Origin: Aquamicrobium aerolatum DSM 21857
Lineage (GTDB): Bacteria > Pseudomonadota > Alphaproteobacteria > Rhizobiales > Rhizobiaceae
Length of the DNA stretch: 64,000 nucleotides
NCBI RefSeq assembly: GCF_900113935.1
Contig: NZ_FORF01000003.1
Coordinates: 27,084 to 91,083 of the forward strand
Direction: 5' to 3'
Part shown: positions 1 through 13,053 of the stretch, piece after piece
How positions within the stretch are numbered: position 1 is the first letter of the stretch
Layout: each line of letters begins with the position of its first letter
Notes under the pieces: generated by a model
Database searches by the model: none
What the model saw: only the letters and a program-made list of their open reading frames with translations
Told to the model about the DNA's origin: nothing
Made by a program: the position numbers and the translations under genes

Positions 1-950
1 TTGCCTCGCGTGACGTTGTCTCGCGCTGCATGACCATGGAAATCCGGGAAGGCCGCGGCGTTGGTCGCAACAAGGACCACATCTACCTGCATCTCGATCA
101 TCTCGATCCGGCGGTCCTGCATGAGCGCCTGCCCGGCATTTCCGAGAGTGCGAAGATCTTTGCCGGTGTCGATGTCACCCGCGAGCCGATCCCGGTTCTG
201 CCGACCGTCCACTACAATATGGGCGGCGTGCCGACGAACTATTGGGGCGAAGTGCTCAATGCCGACAGCGAGAACCCGGGCCGCATCCAGCCGGGCCTGA
301 TGGCCGTCGGCGAGGCGGGTTGTGCATCGGTTCACGGCGCCAACCGTCTCGGCTCCAACTCGCTGATCGACCTTGTCGTGTTCGGGCGCGCTGCTGCGAT
401 CCGGGCTGGGCAGGTGATCGATCGTGAAAGCGCGATTCCGCCGATCAACGAGCAGGCCTGCGAGAAGATCATGGAGCGCTTCGACAGGATCCGTCATGCC
501 AATGGCTCGACGCCGACGGCAGAGATCCGTGAGAAGATGCAGCGCGCGATGCAGGAAGATGCCGCCGTGTTCCGTACCCAGGAAACGCTGGAGGAAGGCT
601 GCCGCCGCATTTCGGCGATCTGGCAGGAACTGCCGGACGTCAAGGTCCATGATCGCTCGATGATCTGGAACTCGGATCTGGTCGAGACGCTTGAACTCGA
701 CAATCTGATGGTTTCCGCCATCACCACCGTCTATGGGGCTGAGGCACGCAAGGAAAGCCGCGGTGCGCATGCCCGTGAGGACTTCTCGGCGCGTGACGAC
801 GTCAACTGGCGCAAGCACACGCTGGCGTGGGTGGACGAGAAGGGCAACGTCAAGCTCGACTATCGTCCGGTTCACACCGAAACCATGCTGCCGGTGGATC
901 AGGGCGGTATCGACCCCGCCAGGATCGCGCCCAAGGCGCGCGTGTATTGA
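1..950 (+). CDS. sdhA: Succinate dehydrogenase flavoprotein subunit, C-terminal part (5' truncated by window edge)
   Basis: The reading frame is already open at the left edge (first complete codon at base 3), so this is the last ~315 residues of a protein of about 610. It is the FAD-binding, succinate-oxidising subunit of complex II at the inner membrane. Visible family hallmarks are HYNMGG and the following PTNYWGEV segment (substrate site), the [24 protein letters not shown]-domain stretch, and the helical C-terminal domain ending in PKARVY. sdhB follows after 15 bp in the same direction, so the two are surely co-transcribed; sdhC and sdhD would be expected upstream outside the window. Confidence 0.96.
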   Translation, partial: ASRDVVSRCMTMEIREGRGVGRNKDHIYLHLDHLDPAVLHERLPGISESAKIFAGVDVTREPIPVLPTVHYNMGGVPTNYWGEVLNADSENPGRIQPGLMAVGEAGCASVHGANRLGSNSLIDLVVFGRAAAIRAGQVIDRESAIPPINEQACEKIMERFDRIRHANGSTPTAEIREKMQRAMQEDAAVFRTQETLEEGCRRISAIWQELPDVKVHDRSMIWNSDLVETLELDNLMVSAITTVYGAEARKESRGAHAREDFSARDDVNWRKHTLAWVDEKGNVKLDYRPVHTETMLPVDQGGIDPARIAPKARVY

Positions 951-965
951 TCGAGGGGAAAGACC

Positions 966-1745
966 ATGGTTGAACTCACGCTTCCCAAGAACTCCCGGAT
1001 CGAGCAGGGCAAAACCTGGCCGAAGCCGGAAGGCGCGACCAATCTGCGCGAATACAAGATCTATCGCTGGTCGCCGGATGACGACAAGAATCCAAGCGTC
1101 GACACCTATTATGTCGACATGGATGATTGCGGCCCGATGGTGCTCGACGGTCTGCTCTACATCAAAAACAAGATCGATCCGACGTTGACGCTGCGCCGCT
1201 CGTGCCGCGAGGGCATCTGCGGCTCCTGCGCCATGAACATCGACGGCACCAACACCCTGGCGTGCACCAAGGGTGTCGATGAGATCAACGGCGCGGTCCG
1301 GGTCTACCCGCTGCCGCATATGCCGGTGGTCAAGGATCTGGTGCCGGACCTGACCGTGCCTTACGCACAGCTGTCGTCGATTCAGCCATGGCTGAAGACA
1401 GTGTCGCCGGAGCCGGCGAAGGAGTGGAAGCAGAGCCACGAAGACCGCGCCAAGCTCGATGGTCTTTATGAGTGCATCCTGTGCTTCTGCTGCCAGACCT
1501 CGTGCCCGAGCTATTGGTGGAACGGCGAGCGTTACCTCGGCCCAGCTGTTCTGCTGCAGGCCTATCGCTGGCTGATCGACAGCCGCGACGAGGCCACCGG
1601 CGAGCGTCTCGACAATCTCGAAGATCCGTTCCGCCTCTACCGCTGCCACACGATCATGAACTGCACGCAGGCCTGCCCGAAGGGGCTCAACCCGGCCAAG
1701 GCGATTGCAGAGATCAAGAAGATGATGGTCGAGCGCAGCGTCTGA
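966..1745 (+). CDS. sdhB: Succinate dehydrogenase iron-sulfur subunit
   Basis: This 259-residue subunit passes electrons from SdhA to the quinone site through three Fe-S clusters. The N-terminal ferredoxin domain has the 2Fe-2S ligands Cys80, Cys85, Cys88 and Cys100. The C-terminal domain has the 4Fe-4S motif C170-x2-C173-x2-C176 followed by C180-P, and the second set Cys227, Cys233 and Cys237-P for the 3Fe-4S/4Fe-4S pair. Length and motif order are normal for the family. The ATG follows a GAGGGGAAAG ribosome site. It is the last gene of the sdh operon and is followed by a clear terminator. Confidence 0.97.
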   Translation: MVELTLPKNSRIEQGKTWPKPEGATNLREYKIYRWSPDDDKNPSVDTYYVDMDDCGPMVLDGLLYIKNKIDPTLTLRRSCREGICGSCAMNIDGTNTLACTKGVDEINGAVRVYPLPHMPVVKDLVPDLTVPYAQLSSIQPWLKTVSPEPAKEWKQSHEDRAKLDGLYECILCFCCQTSCPSYWWNGERYLGPAVLLQAYRWLIDSRDEATGERLDNLEDPFRLYRCHTIMNCTQACPKGLNPAKAIAEIKKMMVERSV

Positions 1746-1771
1746 ACTTTTGCGCCATGCGCGATTTCAAG

Positions 1772-1798
1772 AACCCGGCCTTGTGCCGGGTTTTTTTG
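1772..1798 (+). terminator. Rho-independent terminator after sdhB
   Basis: An eight-base stem (AACCCGGC / GCCGGGTT) with a five-base loop is followed directly by a run of seven T. It ends the sdh operon 27 bp after the sdhB stop codon. Confidence 0.9.
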
Positions 1799-1858
1799 TT
1801 GGGGTGGTTGCCAGCTTCATTTAGCTGCTAACATCGGCCAGATTGCAGTTGGGAGCCT

Positions 1859-2904
1859 TTGATCTCGATGCGTAAACTTGGCAATGCCACCGACCTCAAG
1901 ACCCATTTTGAATCGCAGGCGCAGGCTTGCGACCGGCTCGGCTCGCCCTTCACCGCGCGTCTGTGCCGGCTACTCGTGACGCTTCTGGATGATACGACCC
2001 AGACCGGACGCCGCGTCCTCGACTGGCCTGGTGATCCACGCGCTGATGCGCTGGCGTTGCGGCTGTGCGGCGGGTTGCACCGGCTGGTGCTGCAGGCGCA
2101 GGACGCCGAGCTTGAAGCCGTCTATCCGCCCCATAGCGCGGGCGACGCGGCATTGTCCGCTGCGGTCAAGGCGGCCTTGCGCCGGCATGATGCCGCGCTG
2201 TTGGCCGCGCTCGACTCCGCGCCGCAGACCAATGAGATCGCACGGTCGGCGATGTTGTTGCCGGGATTTCTGAGCGTGGCGCGCGCGACCGGCCTGCCAC
2301 TGGCGCTGTGCGAGATTGGTTCGAGCGGTGGGCTCAATCTGCTGTTTGACCGTTTCTTCTATCGCTATGGCGCGTTGGCGTGGGGCGATAAGGCGTCACC
2401 GGTGACAATCGCACCAGAACTGCGCTCGGCGTCTCTGCCGCTCGATGGCGTCATGGCTGCGATATCGCACCGGTCGATGTATTGCAGCCCGACGGCCGGC
2501 TGCGCCTGCGCTCCTATGTCTGGGCCGACCAGACCGCGCGGCTCGAGCGCCTTGATGGCGCGCTGGCGCTGGCCGGGGCGCATCCGTTTGAGCTGGAAAA
2601 ATCTGACGCCGCCGCATTCGGGATTCAGGCGCTCGCCAATCGCCCGAAGAATGCGGTGTTCGTGCTGTTCCACTCGATCATGTGGCAATATATGCCGCGC
2701 GCGACCAAGGACGCGATCCTGACGGCGCTGGCGGATGAAGGAGCCAAGGCTGCCGCCGCAGCGCCGATCGCTCGGCTGCGAATGGAGCCGCGCGACCCTA
2801 ACGACGACTGGGCAACGTTGAGCCTGACACTGTGGCCGGGCGGTGAAACGCGTCGTCTGGCCAAGTGCGACTTCCATGGCCGGTGGATCGAGTGGATCGC
2901 CTAA
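1859..2904 (+). pseudogene. DUF2332-family protein, disrupted by one frameshift
   Basis: Two overlapping frames make one DUF2332-type protein of about 345 residues, which matches the family's usual length. The first frame covers the N-terminal part, including the conserved EIGSSGGLNLLFDRF segment (around 2320-2355), and then loses similarity at about base 2450. The second frame, shifted relative to the first, continues with GCDIAPVDVLQPDGRLRLRSY (from about 2455) and runs to the stop at 2904, including the VFHSIMWQYM segment. The simplest explanation is a single-base indel between 2441 and 2455. This may be a true pseudogene or a sequencing or assembly error. The function of the family is unknown. 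A TTG at 1859 (with GGGAG upstream) or the ATG at 1868 could start it. The stop codon abuts a palindromic repeat. Confidence 0.75.
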
Positions 2905-2905
2905 A

Positions 2906-3007
2906 GCATGTCTCCCGAAAGTGGGAACCGGTTTCGGGTTAAAGACATGCGTAAAAACAAGAATTTAAAGCCGAAGGATCGAATCTGAAAGATCGCGACG
3001 CGCTTTC
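2906..3007 (+). repeat. Interspersed palindromic repeat, family A, full-length copy 1
   Basis: A nested palindrome: outer arms GCATGTCT / AGACATGC, inner arms CCCGAAA / TTTCGGG, with GTGGGAACCGG between. It is followed by a second conserved module that contains CGAATCTGAAAGATCGCGAC and GCGCTTT. The same two-module element recurs at 30082-30186, and the palindrome alone at 28633-28677 and 28698-28742. It starts immediately after the stop codon of the DUF2332 gene. Confidence 0.85.
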
Positions 3008-3048
3008 GAGCAGTTCCGGCGAATGAGTTTTGCGTCCGGAATTGCGAA
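3006..3048 (-). repeat. Degenerate family B palindromic repeat fragment
   Basis: The segment GAGCAGTTCC...GTTTTGCGTCCGGAATTGCG resembles the family B elements seen at 55124-55226, 23560-23656 and 52215-52274. It lies directly after the family A copy, in the gap between the DUF2332 gene and ispZ. The match is partial, so the limits are approximate. Confidence 0.45.
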
Positions 3049-3074
3049 GCAACAATGGGGGCTGGTGGCTCTCT

Positions 3075-3704
3075 TTATTCAGCCGGCTTCTCTTCCTGTG
3101 CGTGGCGCATGATCAGCGGCATTTGCGAGAAGGTGAAGATCAGGGTGATCGGCATGGTGCCCCAGACCTTGAAGGCCACCCAGGTGTCGGTCGAAAAATT
3201 GCGCCACACAACTTCGTTGAGTACGGCTAGGAAGATGAAGAAGAGGCCCCAGCGCAGGGTTAGTTTGCGCCATCCTTCGGCATCAAGCTTGAAGGCGGAC
3301 TCGAACACGTAACCGAGCAGGGACTTGCCAAAAAACAGGCCAGCCAGAAGCGTCGCCCCGAACAGCGTGTTGACGATGGTCGGCTTCATCTTGATGAACA
3401 GATCGTCCTGCAGCCAAAGCGTCAGCGCGCCGAAGATGAACACGACGACGCCCGACACAAGCGGCATGATCGGCAAGGTCCGCACCAGCAGCCATGAGAT
3501 CGTCAGAGCTATGGCGGTCGCGATCATAAACAGGCCGGTCGCAAGGAAGATGGGGCCGCCGAATGCCGACAGCGCCGGGAACGTTTCCAGCAGCCACTCG
3601 CCGCGTGCATTGGCGAAGAAGAACACCAGCAGCGGCCCCAGCTCCAGCGCCAGCTTTGGCAGAGGGCTCAGTTCTCTGGGCTTGGTTGCGGCTGGTTCGC
3701 GCAT
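3075..3704 (-). CDS. ispZ: Septation protein A family, inner-membrane protein YciB/IspZ
   Basis: This 209-residue polytopic membrane protein has about five hydrophobic segments, starting after an ~18-residue cytoplasmic tail ([11 protein letters not shown]). Family signatures include the [13 protein letters not shown] start, the [14 protein letters not shown] middle segment and [20 protein letters not shown] near the C-terminus. YciB/IspZ proteins act in cell-envelope and septum integrity; the exact molecular role is not settled. The start codon overlaps the ftsY stop by one base (TGATG), so the two genes are translationally coupled, an arrangement often seen in alphaproteobacteria. Confidence 0.92.
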   Translation of the reverse strand: MREPAATKPRELSPLPKLALELGPLLVFFFANARGEWLLETFPALSAFGGPIFLATGLFMIATAIALTISWLLVRTLPIMPLVSGVVVFIFGALTLWLQDDLFIKMKPTIVNTLFGATLLAGLFFGKSLLGYVFESAFKLDAEGWRKLTLRWGLFFIFLAVLNEVVWRNFSTDTWVAFKVWGTMPITLIFTFSQMPLIMRHAQEEKPAE

Positions 3705-5182
3705 CAGTTCACTCCTGCGATCGCCTTGGCGAAATCGCCTGCAGAAAAGGGTTCGAGATCTTCGACCTGTTCGCCAACGCCGATGAAATAGACCGGCAGC
3801 TTGTGCTTGGCGGCGATGGCAACAAGAATGCCGCCGCGCGCCGTGCCGTCCAGCTTGGTCATCACCAGCCCGTTGACGCCGGCAATATTGCGGAAGATTT
3901 CGACCTGATTGAGGGCATTCTGGCCTGTTGTCGCATCAACTGTCTGCAAGACGGTGTGCGGCGCGTCGGGATCGTGTTTGCCAAGCACGCGCACGATCTT
4001 TTCCAGTTCGGCCATCAGCTCGGTCTTGTTTTGCAGGCGTCCGGCAGTGTCGATGATGAGGACATCGGAGCCAGCTTCCTTGGCTTTTTCGAACGCATCG
4101 AAGGCCAGTCCGGCAGCGTCCGCGCCAAGCTTGGAGGAAACAACAGGCGAACCGGTCCGCTCGCCCCAGATCTTCAGTTGTTCGATGGCGGCGGCGCGGA
4201 ATGTATCGCCTGCCGCGAGCATCACCTTGAGCCCGCCATCGGTCAGCTTGGCTGCCAGCTTGCCGATCGTCGTCGTCTTGCCGGTGCCGTTGACGCCGAC
4301 CACGAGGATGACGTGCGGCTTGTGGGACAGATCAAGCTCCAGCGGCCTTGCGACCGGCCCGAGAACCTTTTCAATCTCCTGCGCCATCACGGCGCGCACT
4401 TCCTCGCCGGAAATCTCCTTGCCATAGCGGCCCGACGCCAGCGCGTCGGTGACGCGGATCGCGGTCTCCATGCCGAGGTCGGCCTGCAGCAAAACGTCTT
4501 CCAGATCCTGCAGCGTGTCGTCGTCCAGCTTGCGCTTGGTGAAAACGCCGGCAATCGAGTCGCGCAGATCGCGCGAGGAGCGCGACAGCCCCTGGCTGAG
4601 CCGTTGATACCAGGACAGCTTTGGCTGCGGTGCAACCTCTACCGGGGCAATTTCGGTCTTCTTCTCGACGGCCTTTGAGACGGTGACCTTGCCGGGCGCA
4701 GCTGCTGGCGCAGGCTCTTCTCCCCCCGCGAGGGGGAGATGGTCCGCAGGACCAGAGGGGGTCAGCTCGGCAGTGCTCGACGCGGCGAGGACCCCACCCC
4801 GTTCGGCTTCGCCGACCGACCCTCCCCTCAAGGGGGAGGGAGGCGTTGGTGCCTCTGGAACTTCCGCTGGTGGAACAGGCTGTGGCTGTTCCGGTTCGAC
4901 CGGGACGGCTGGCTCAACCGGGGCTTCCTCGGGAACCTCGGGCACCACCTGCGGCGTTTCAGCCGGAACCTCTTCCGGCACGACAGCCGGCACATCGGGA
5001 AGCGGCGCGGGTTCGGCTGGAATTTCTTCCGGTATGTTGGCCGGAATGTCCGGCTCTGGCTCCAGCGAGACTTCCGGAACCGGTGCAAGCTCCGGCGTCA
5101 GCCCTTCCAGGGCGGACGCTTCCTCGTGAACCTCCTCCTTCTTGCCGAAGGAGAACATTTTCTTGATGAAACCAAGTGCCAT
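3704..5182 (-). CDS. ftsY: Signal recognition particle receptor FtsY
   Basis: This 492-residue SRP receptor GTPase docks SRP-ribosome complexes at the membrane. Residues 1-185 form the acidic, Pro/Glu-rich A domain, residues ~190-275 the four-helix N domain, and the rest the G domain: P-loop GVNGTGKTT (296-304), DTAGR (378-382) and TKLDG (442-446). Residues ~112-157 are unusual: they read [16 protein letters not shown]..., are poor in acid residues, and are encoded by an interspersed palindromic repeat read in frame (see 4712-4849). The core is intact, so the protein should be functional. The gene is followed by ispZ with a one-base overlap; mtaB lies 17 bp upstream in the same direction. Confidence 0.97.
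   Translation of the reverse strand: MALGFIKKMFSFGKKEEVHEEASALEGLTPELAPVPEVSLEPEPDIPANIPEEIPAEPAPLPDVPAVVPEEVPAETPQVVPEVPEEAPVEPAVPVEPEQPQPVPPAEVPEAPTPPSPLRGGSVGEAERGGVLAASSTAELTPSGPADHLPLAGGEEPAPAAAPGKVTVSKAVEKKTEIAPVEVAPQPKLSWYQRLSQGLSRSSRDLRDSIAGVFTKRKLDDDTLQDLEDVLLQADLGMETAIRVTDALASGRYGKEISGEEVRAVMAQEIEKVLGPVARPLELDLSHKPHVILVVGVNGTGKTTTIGKLAAKLTDGGLKVMLAAGDTFRAAAIEQLKIWGERTGSPVVSSKLGADAAGLAFDAFEKAKEAGSDVLIIDTAGRLQNKTELMAELEKIVRVLGKHDPDAPHTVLQTVDATTGQNALNQVEIFRNIAGVNGLVMTKLDGTARGGILVAIAAKHKLPVYFIGVGEQVEDLEPFSAGDFAKAIAGVN
4712..4849. repeat. Palindromic repeat inserted in frame in ftsY
   Basis: About 138 bp with CCTCCCCTCAAGGGGGAGGG at one end and CTCCCCCCGCGAGGGGGAG at the other, plus an internal hairpin GTTCGGCTTCGCCGAC. 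The composition differs sharply from the flanking Pro/Glu-coding DNA. The length is a multiple of three within the uncertainty of the borders, and there are no stop codons in the ftsY frame. Elements with these G-run palindromes are normally intergenic in rhizobial genomes (established knowledge). Here the element encodes FtsY residues ~112-157. Confidence 0.7.
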
Positions 5183-5199
5183 GAAGCTTCGCCCTTGTC

Positions 5200-6491
<1,292 letters not shown>

Positions 6492-6495
<4 letters not shown>

Positions 6496-7376
6496 GCCAC
6501 GTCCTCGACGTCGCGCTGCCATGCGCCGGTTTCAGGGTCGAGCGTGCCGGAAAATTCCCATTCGGCAGGACCGGTCATGATCACATGATCGTCATCGCGC
6601 CATTCGATCGACAATTTGCCACCGCTGGGGGCGGTGATTTCGACGATGCGGTCGGTGCGGTTGGTGCGCGCGCCGCAGACGGCGGCAGCGCAGGCAGCCG
6701 AACCACAGGCCAGCGTCAGTCCCGCGCCGCGTTCCCAGGTGCGGATGTTCATCGAGCCGCGTGACGTCACCTGCGCAATGGTGATGTTGGCGCGCTCGGG
6801 GAAGATCGGGTGGTTTTCCAGGAGCGGTCCGAACCGGTCGAGGTCATAGGACCAGACATCTTCATCGACCCAGAAGATCGCATGCGGGTTGCCCATCGAG
6901 GCTACCGAGGGAGAGTGCAGCACCGGCGCGTCGATCGGCCCGATCTGCAATTCGATCATGCGCGTGTCACGAAACTCTTCGGCGAGCGGAATGTCCTGCC
7001 AGCCAAAGCGCGGCATGCCGAGATCGACCGAGATCGATCCGTCATCGTTTTCGCGTGCGTTGAGAATGCCCGCGACAGTCTCGAAGGTGAAGCTGCGCTT
7101 GCCGGTTTCGGCTGCCAGAGCCGCCACAACGCAGCGTGTGCCATTGCCGCAAGCCTGCGCAAAACTGCCGTCGGAATTGATGATCTGGATATAGTTGTCG
7201 GTGCCGGCCGTACGCGCATCATGGATTGCCATGATCTGGTCGAATGCGGTGGCAGGGTCGCTCGCGAGCGCGCGCGCCGCATCTGGCGTCACGCGATCCG
7301 CACGACCGCGCAGATCGGCAACGAGAATAGCGTTGCCAATCCCGTTCATCCGGGCAAAGGGGATGTGCGAGCTCAT
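6492..7376 (-). CDS. dapF: Diaminopimelate epimerase
   Basis: This enzyme interconverts L,L- and meso-diaminopimelate for lysine and peptidoglycan synthesis. It has 294 residues in two pseudo-symmetric halves, with the catalytic cysteine pair at Cys76 (ACGNGTRC) and Cys224 (ACGSAAC). Other conserved parts are the N-terminal MNGIGN, which usually reads HGLGN or GLGND in the family, and [10 protein letters not shown]. It overlaps mtaB by 4 bp, the usual dapF-mtaB pairing of Rhizobiales. Confidence 0.95.
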
Positions 7377-7426
7377 GAGGCGCTATATGGCGGAAAAGCC
7401 GTCCGATTACCAGTGTTGAAGGCGCA

Positions 7427-8512
7427 TCAGGCCGGTGTCGGAAGGTTGGGGACTTCCCAGACCTCTCCCGGCTGCATGGCGCGGAAACGCTCCCGCGTCA
7501 CCCCTGCCGCATCGCACGCTTCATGCAGCTGGTCGCGCGGCTCTTCGATTGACTCGTCGGTGAGTTGAAACGTGCCCCAATGATGCCCGGCGGCAAAAGC
7601 TGCATTGGCAAGCAGCATGCCGTCCACGGCCTCCTGCGGATTCTGGTGTTGGGATTGCATGAACCAGCGCGGCGCATAGGCACCGATCGGCAGGATGGCG
7701 AGGCGAAACCCGTCGTGTCGGGCCGCCGCATCGCGATAATTGATCCCGTCGTGAAAGCCGGTGTCGCCGATCACATAGACTTTGCCGGAGGGCGCTTCGA
7801 CGGTGAAGCCGCCCCAAAGCGCCATGCGTCGGTCGCTGGTGCCGCGCGCCGACCAGTGATGCGATGGCTCGACGTGAATGCGCACCGATTTGAATTCGAC
7901 AACGTCGTGCCAGTCATGCGCCGAAACGCGCATCTGCGGCACCGCCTTGCGCACGATGGTGTCGTTGCCAAGGGGCGTCATCACCTGCGGGTCATGCGCA
8001 GCCTGCAGCCGCTGCAGCGTGACGGTGTCGAGATGATCGTAGTGATTATGGCTCAGCAGGATCAGGTCGATCGCCGGCAGATCTTCAAACGCAATCCCCG
8101 GCGCGTTGACACGTCGAGGCCCTGCGAAAGAAAATGGCGAGGCGCGCTGCGACCACACCGGATCGGTCAGAATGTTGAGCCCGGCGGTCTGGATCAGCAG
8201 CGTTGCGTGACCAACCATCGTGACGACGAGCCGGTCGCCATCCACCCGCGGCTCGGGCTTTGCCGGTGCGAAAGGGCTTGGCCATTGCGCTGGCCATTTT
8301 GCCCGCCCGCCGCCAAACTGCCAGCGCAGAAGGTCGCTGAAGCCTGCTGGCTCCTTGCCCTGCGGGTTGAAGAATGTGGTGCCATCGAAATGATCGCTGG
8401 CGGTCCCATGATAGTAGGGATTCCCGGCTGTCGCCTGGTCGATCGCTACGCCGCCTGCTGCCGTGGTCGCGCCGCCAATGCCCAGCCATTTCATCATGGA
8501 TCGTCTGTTCAT
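7427..8512 (-). CDS. Metallo-beta-lactamase-fold hydrolase, NAPE-PLD-like, with Tat-like signal
   Basis: A 361-residue protein of the beta-lactamase_2 type. The zinc-binding motif is H155-x-H157-x-D159-H160 (SHNHYDHLD), with a later GDTGFH and an AGHHWGTFQLTDE segment. The entry segment NPYYHGTASDHFDGTTFFNP is typical of the subgroup related to N-acyl-phosphatidylethanolamine phospholipase D. The N-terminus reads NRRSMMKWLGIGGATTAAGG, a plausible twin-arginine signal, which suggests periplasmic export. The substrate cannot be deduced. The gene stands alone, 50 bp upstream of dapF on the same strand. Confidence 0.85.
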   Translation of the reverse strand: MNRRSMMKWLGIGGATTAAGGVAIDQATAGNPYYHGTASDHFDGTTFFNPQGKEPAGFSDLLRWQFGGGRAKWPAQWPSPFAPAKPEPRVDGDRLVVTMVGHATLLIQTAGLNILTDPVWSQRASPFSFAGPRRVNAPGIAFEDLPAIDLILLSHNHYDHLDTVTLQRLQAAHDPQVMTPLGNDTIVRKAVPQMRVSAHDWHDVVEFKSVRIHVEPSHHWSARGTSDRRMALWGGFTVEAPSGKVYVIGDTGFHDGINYRDAAARHDGFRLAILPIGAYAPRWFMQSQHQNPQEAVDGMLLANAAFAAGHHWGTFQLTDESIEEPRDQLHEACDAAGVTRERFRAMQPGEVWEVPNLPTPA

Positions 8513-8697
8513 GGCTGGAAGATAGACGCTGCAAGCCGTTTCACAAGACGATCAGTTGCGAACGCGCCGATTCCTGTGGCGCGGGAACTCAAACTTAACC
8601 ATATGCGTTGGAATATCTTAAGATCGCCACGATTGGGGTGATGAACAGTTTTGCGTACGGACGTTAGAGACCGGTTACGGCTCGACGGAGGGATTTT

Positions 8698-9252
8698 ATG
8701 GCTTTCAAAACAAGCGGCGTTCTGGCCATTTCAGTAATCGCACTCGCGTTGACTGGTTGCCAGAGCCAGCGATTTTCGCAGATGGACACACGCGGACCCG
8801 CCCCGGCGCCGCTGCAGGCAGCGCCTGCCGGAACGGTTGTCTCAGGGCAGCTTCCGCCCCCGGTGCAGCCGGGGACGACGGATCCGTCACAGTTCCCCGC
8901 AGCCCCCGGCACCGATCCCAATGCGGCGTCGCAGGCCCCGACGCAGGTAGCAGCTGCGACCCAGTCCGGCCCGGCGATCACCACCGGAAGCGTTGCCGGC
9001 GTGTGGAATGCCAGCGTCGGCGGCCAGAGCTGCCGTATCGCTACGCCCCAGACCCGTTTTGGTCAGGGCTTCCGCGCCGGTCCGTTGCGCTGCCCCGCGC
9101 CGCTCGATGGCGTCAAGTCGTGGAACGTCAATGGTAGCCAGCTAGCGCTCTACGGCGATTCAGGAGATGTTCTGGCGCGCTTGTACTCTGCGGGCGGCGA
9201 GCGTTTCGACGGCCAGACCAGCAGCGGCCAGCCGGTATCGCTGTCGCGCTAA
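8698..9252 (+). CDS. omp19: Omp19-type lipoprotein, AprI/Inh-family protease inhibitor
   Basis: A 184-residue lipoprotein. The lipobox LTGC places the lipidated Cys at residue 21. A Pro/Ala/Gln-rich linker (about 30-95) follows, then an Inh/AprI beta-barrel-like domain beginning GSVAGVWNASVGGQSCRIATP and ending FDGQTSSGQPVSLSR. Two cysteines in the domain (about 121 and 142) can form the disulfide seen in the family. The domain resembles Brucella Omp19, an outer-membrane lipoprotein shown to inhibit host proteases. In a non-pathogen the role could be protection from environmental or self proteases; that is inference. Confidence 0.88.
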   Translation: MAFKTSGVLAISVIALALTGCQSQRFSQMDTRGPAPAPLQAAPAGTVVSGQLPPPVQPGTTDPSQFPAAPGTDPNAASQAPTQVAAATQSGPAITTGSVAGVWNASVGGQSCRIATPQTRFGQGFRAGPLRCPAPLDGVKSWNVNGSQLALYGDSGDVLARLYSAGGERFDGQTSSGQPVSLSR

Positions 9253-9263
9253 GTCAGCGATCC

Positions 9264-9298
9264 TGCACCGCCACTTGCCATGCGTGCATGGCGGTGCA
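9264..9298. repeat. Inverted repeat between omp19 and zapE
   Basis: Perfect ten-base arms TGCACCGCCA and TGGCGGTGCA enclose a 15-base loop 11 bp after the omp19 stop. The tail on the plus strand is AAAAA, not T, so it is not a classical plus-strand terminator. It could still end omp19 transcription weakly or stabilise its mRNA end. Confidence 0.5.
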
Positions 9299-9369
9299 AA
9301 AACCCGGTGAAGCGCCTTTCCAAAGACGCTTGATCGGGGTGCGGCAGCGGAATGAACTCGGGAAAATCA

Positions 9370-10548
9370 ATGTCATCGCTTGACGGCATGATGCCATTCC
9401 GCACGGTTCGTGAGGAATACGACCACCTTGAAGAAACCGGTGCCCTGCGCGCCGACGCGGCGCAGCGCGCTATCGTCGATGCGCTCGACGCGCTGCTCGG
9501 CGAGATCTCGACCAAGCGACTGGCGACCAAATCGAGCGCACTTGGCTGGCTGTTTGGCAAGCGCCGCAAGACCCATGAGCCGGTGAAGGGAATCTACCTT
9601 TACGGCAGCGTCGGGCGCGGCAAGACGATGCTGATGGACCTGTTCTTTCAGCGTCTGCCGGTCAAGCGCAAGCGTCGCGCTCATTTCAACGACTTCATGG
9701 CCGATGTGCACGATCGCATCCAGCGCCACCGCGAGGCGGTGAAGCTGGGCGAGACGAAGGAGAACGACCCGATCCCGCCGGTCGCCCGCGCGCTGGCCAA
9801 GGAAGCCTGGGTGCTGTGCTTCGACGAGTTCACCGTCACCGACATTGCCGATGCGATGGTTTTGTCGCGGCTGTTTTCGGCGCTGTTTGCCGAAGGCGTC
9901 GTCCTGATCGCCACCTCCAACGTCGCGCCCCGCAACCTCTACCGCGACGGGCTCAATCGTCAGCTGTTCCTGCCGTTCATCGACATTCTGGAGCGCAATG
10001 TCGCTGTCATGACGCTCGACGGCCCCACCGATTACCGCCGCGAGAAGCTCGACCAGATACCGGTCTATATGAGCCCGCTTGGCCCCGAAACCGATGCGCG
10101 CATGGATCAGGCCTGGCAGACCGTGCTCGACGGTCGCAGCGAGCATGCCGACACGATCGCGCTCAAGGGCCGCGAAATCTCGGTGCCGCGCGCTAATGGC
10201 ACGGCGGCGCGGTTCTCCTTTGCCGACCTTTGTGAAAAGCCACACGGCGCGCGCGACTATCTGGCGATTGCCAGCCGGTTCGACACGCTGTTCGTCGATC
10301 ACATCCCGGTGATGGGGCAGGAGCGGCGCAACGAGGCCAAGCGCTTCATTCTGCTCGTCGATACGCTTTATGACCAGCAGATGCGTCTCGTCGCCAGCGC
10401 GGCCGTTGCCCCGGAAGAACTTTACCGTGGTACCGTCGGCACCGAAGCATTCGAGTTCGAGCGCACCGCGTCCCGCCTGACCGAGATGCAGAGCCGCGAC
10501 TGGCTGGAGCGCGTGCGCCAGCGCGCGCTATCCCCCTCCGAGGGTTGA
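9370..10548 (+). CDS. zapE: Cell division protein ZapE (AFG1-like ATPase)
   Basis: An AFG1/LACE1-family ATPase of about 392 residues. It has the Walker A motif YGSVGRGKTMLMD near residue 80, a Walker B segment VLCFDEFTVTDIADAM, and the LIATSNVAP sensor. The E. coli homologue associates with the Z-ring; the mitochondrial ones act in protein quality control. An ATG at 9352 is also in frame and would add six residues; I prefer 9370 because GGGAAAA precedes it. In many Rhizobiales this gene lies just before mdh, as here. Confidence 0.93.
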   Translation: MSSLDGMMPFRTVREEYDHLEETGALRADAAQRAIVDALDALLGEISTKRLATKSSALGWLFGKRRKTHEPVKGIYLYGSVGRGKTMLMDLFFQRLPVKRKRRAHFNDFMADVHDRIQRHREAVKLGETKENDPIPPVARALAKEAWVLCFDEFTVTDIADAMVLSRLFSALFAEGVVLIATSNVAPRNLYRDGLNRQLFLPFIDILERNVAVMTLDGPTDYRREKLDQIPVYMSPLGPETDARMDQAWQTVLDGRSEHADTIALKGREISVPRANGTAARFSFADLCEKPHGARDYLAIASRFDTLFVDHIPVMGQERRNEAKRFILLVDTLYDQQMRLVASAAVAPEELYRGTVGTEAFEFERTASRLTEMQSRDWLERVRQRALSPSEG

Positions 10549-11825
<1,277 letters not shown>

Positions 11826-11836
11826 GGAAGCCAAGC

Positions 11837-13030
<1,194 letters not shown>

Positions 13031-13053
13031 CGGATTTTGAAGGACCAGAAGTA

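Noticed and set aside
9264..9298. A classical terminator after omp19
   Set aside because: The stem is good, but the following bases on the plus strand are A, not T.
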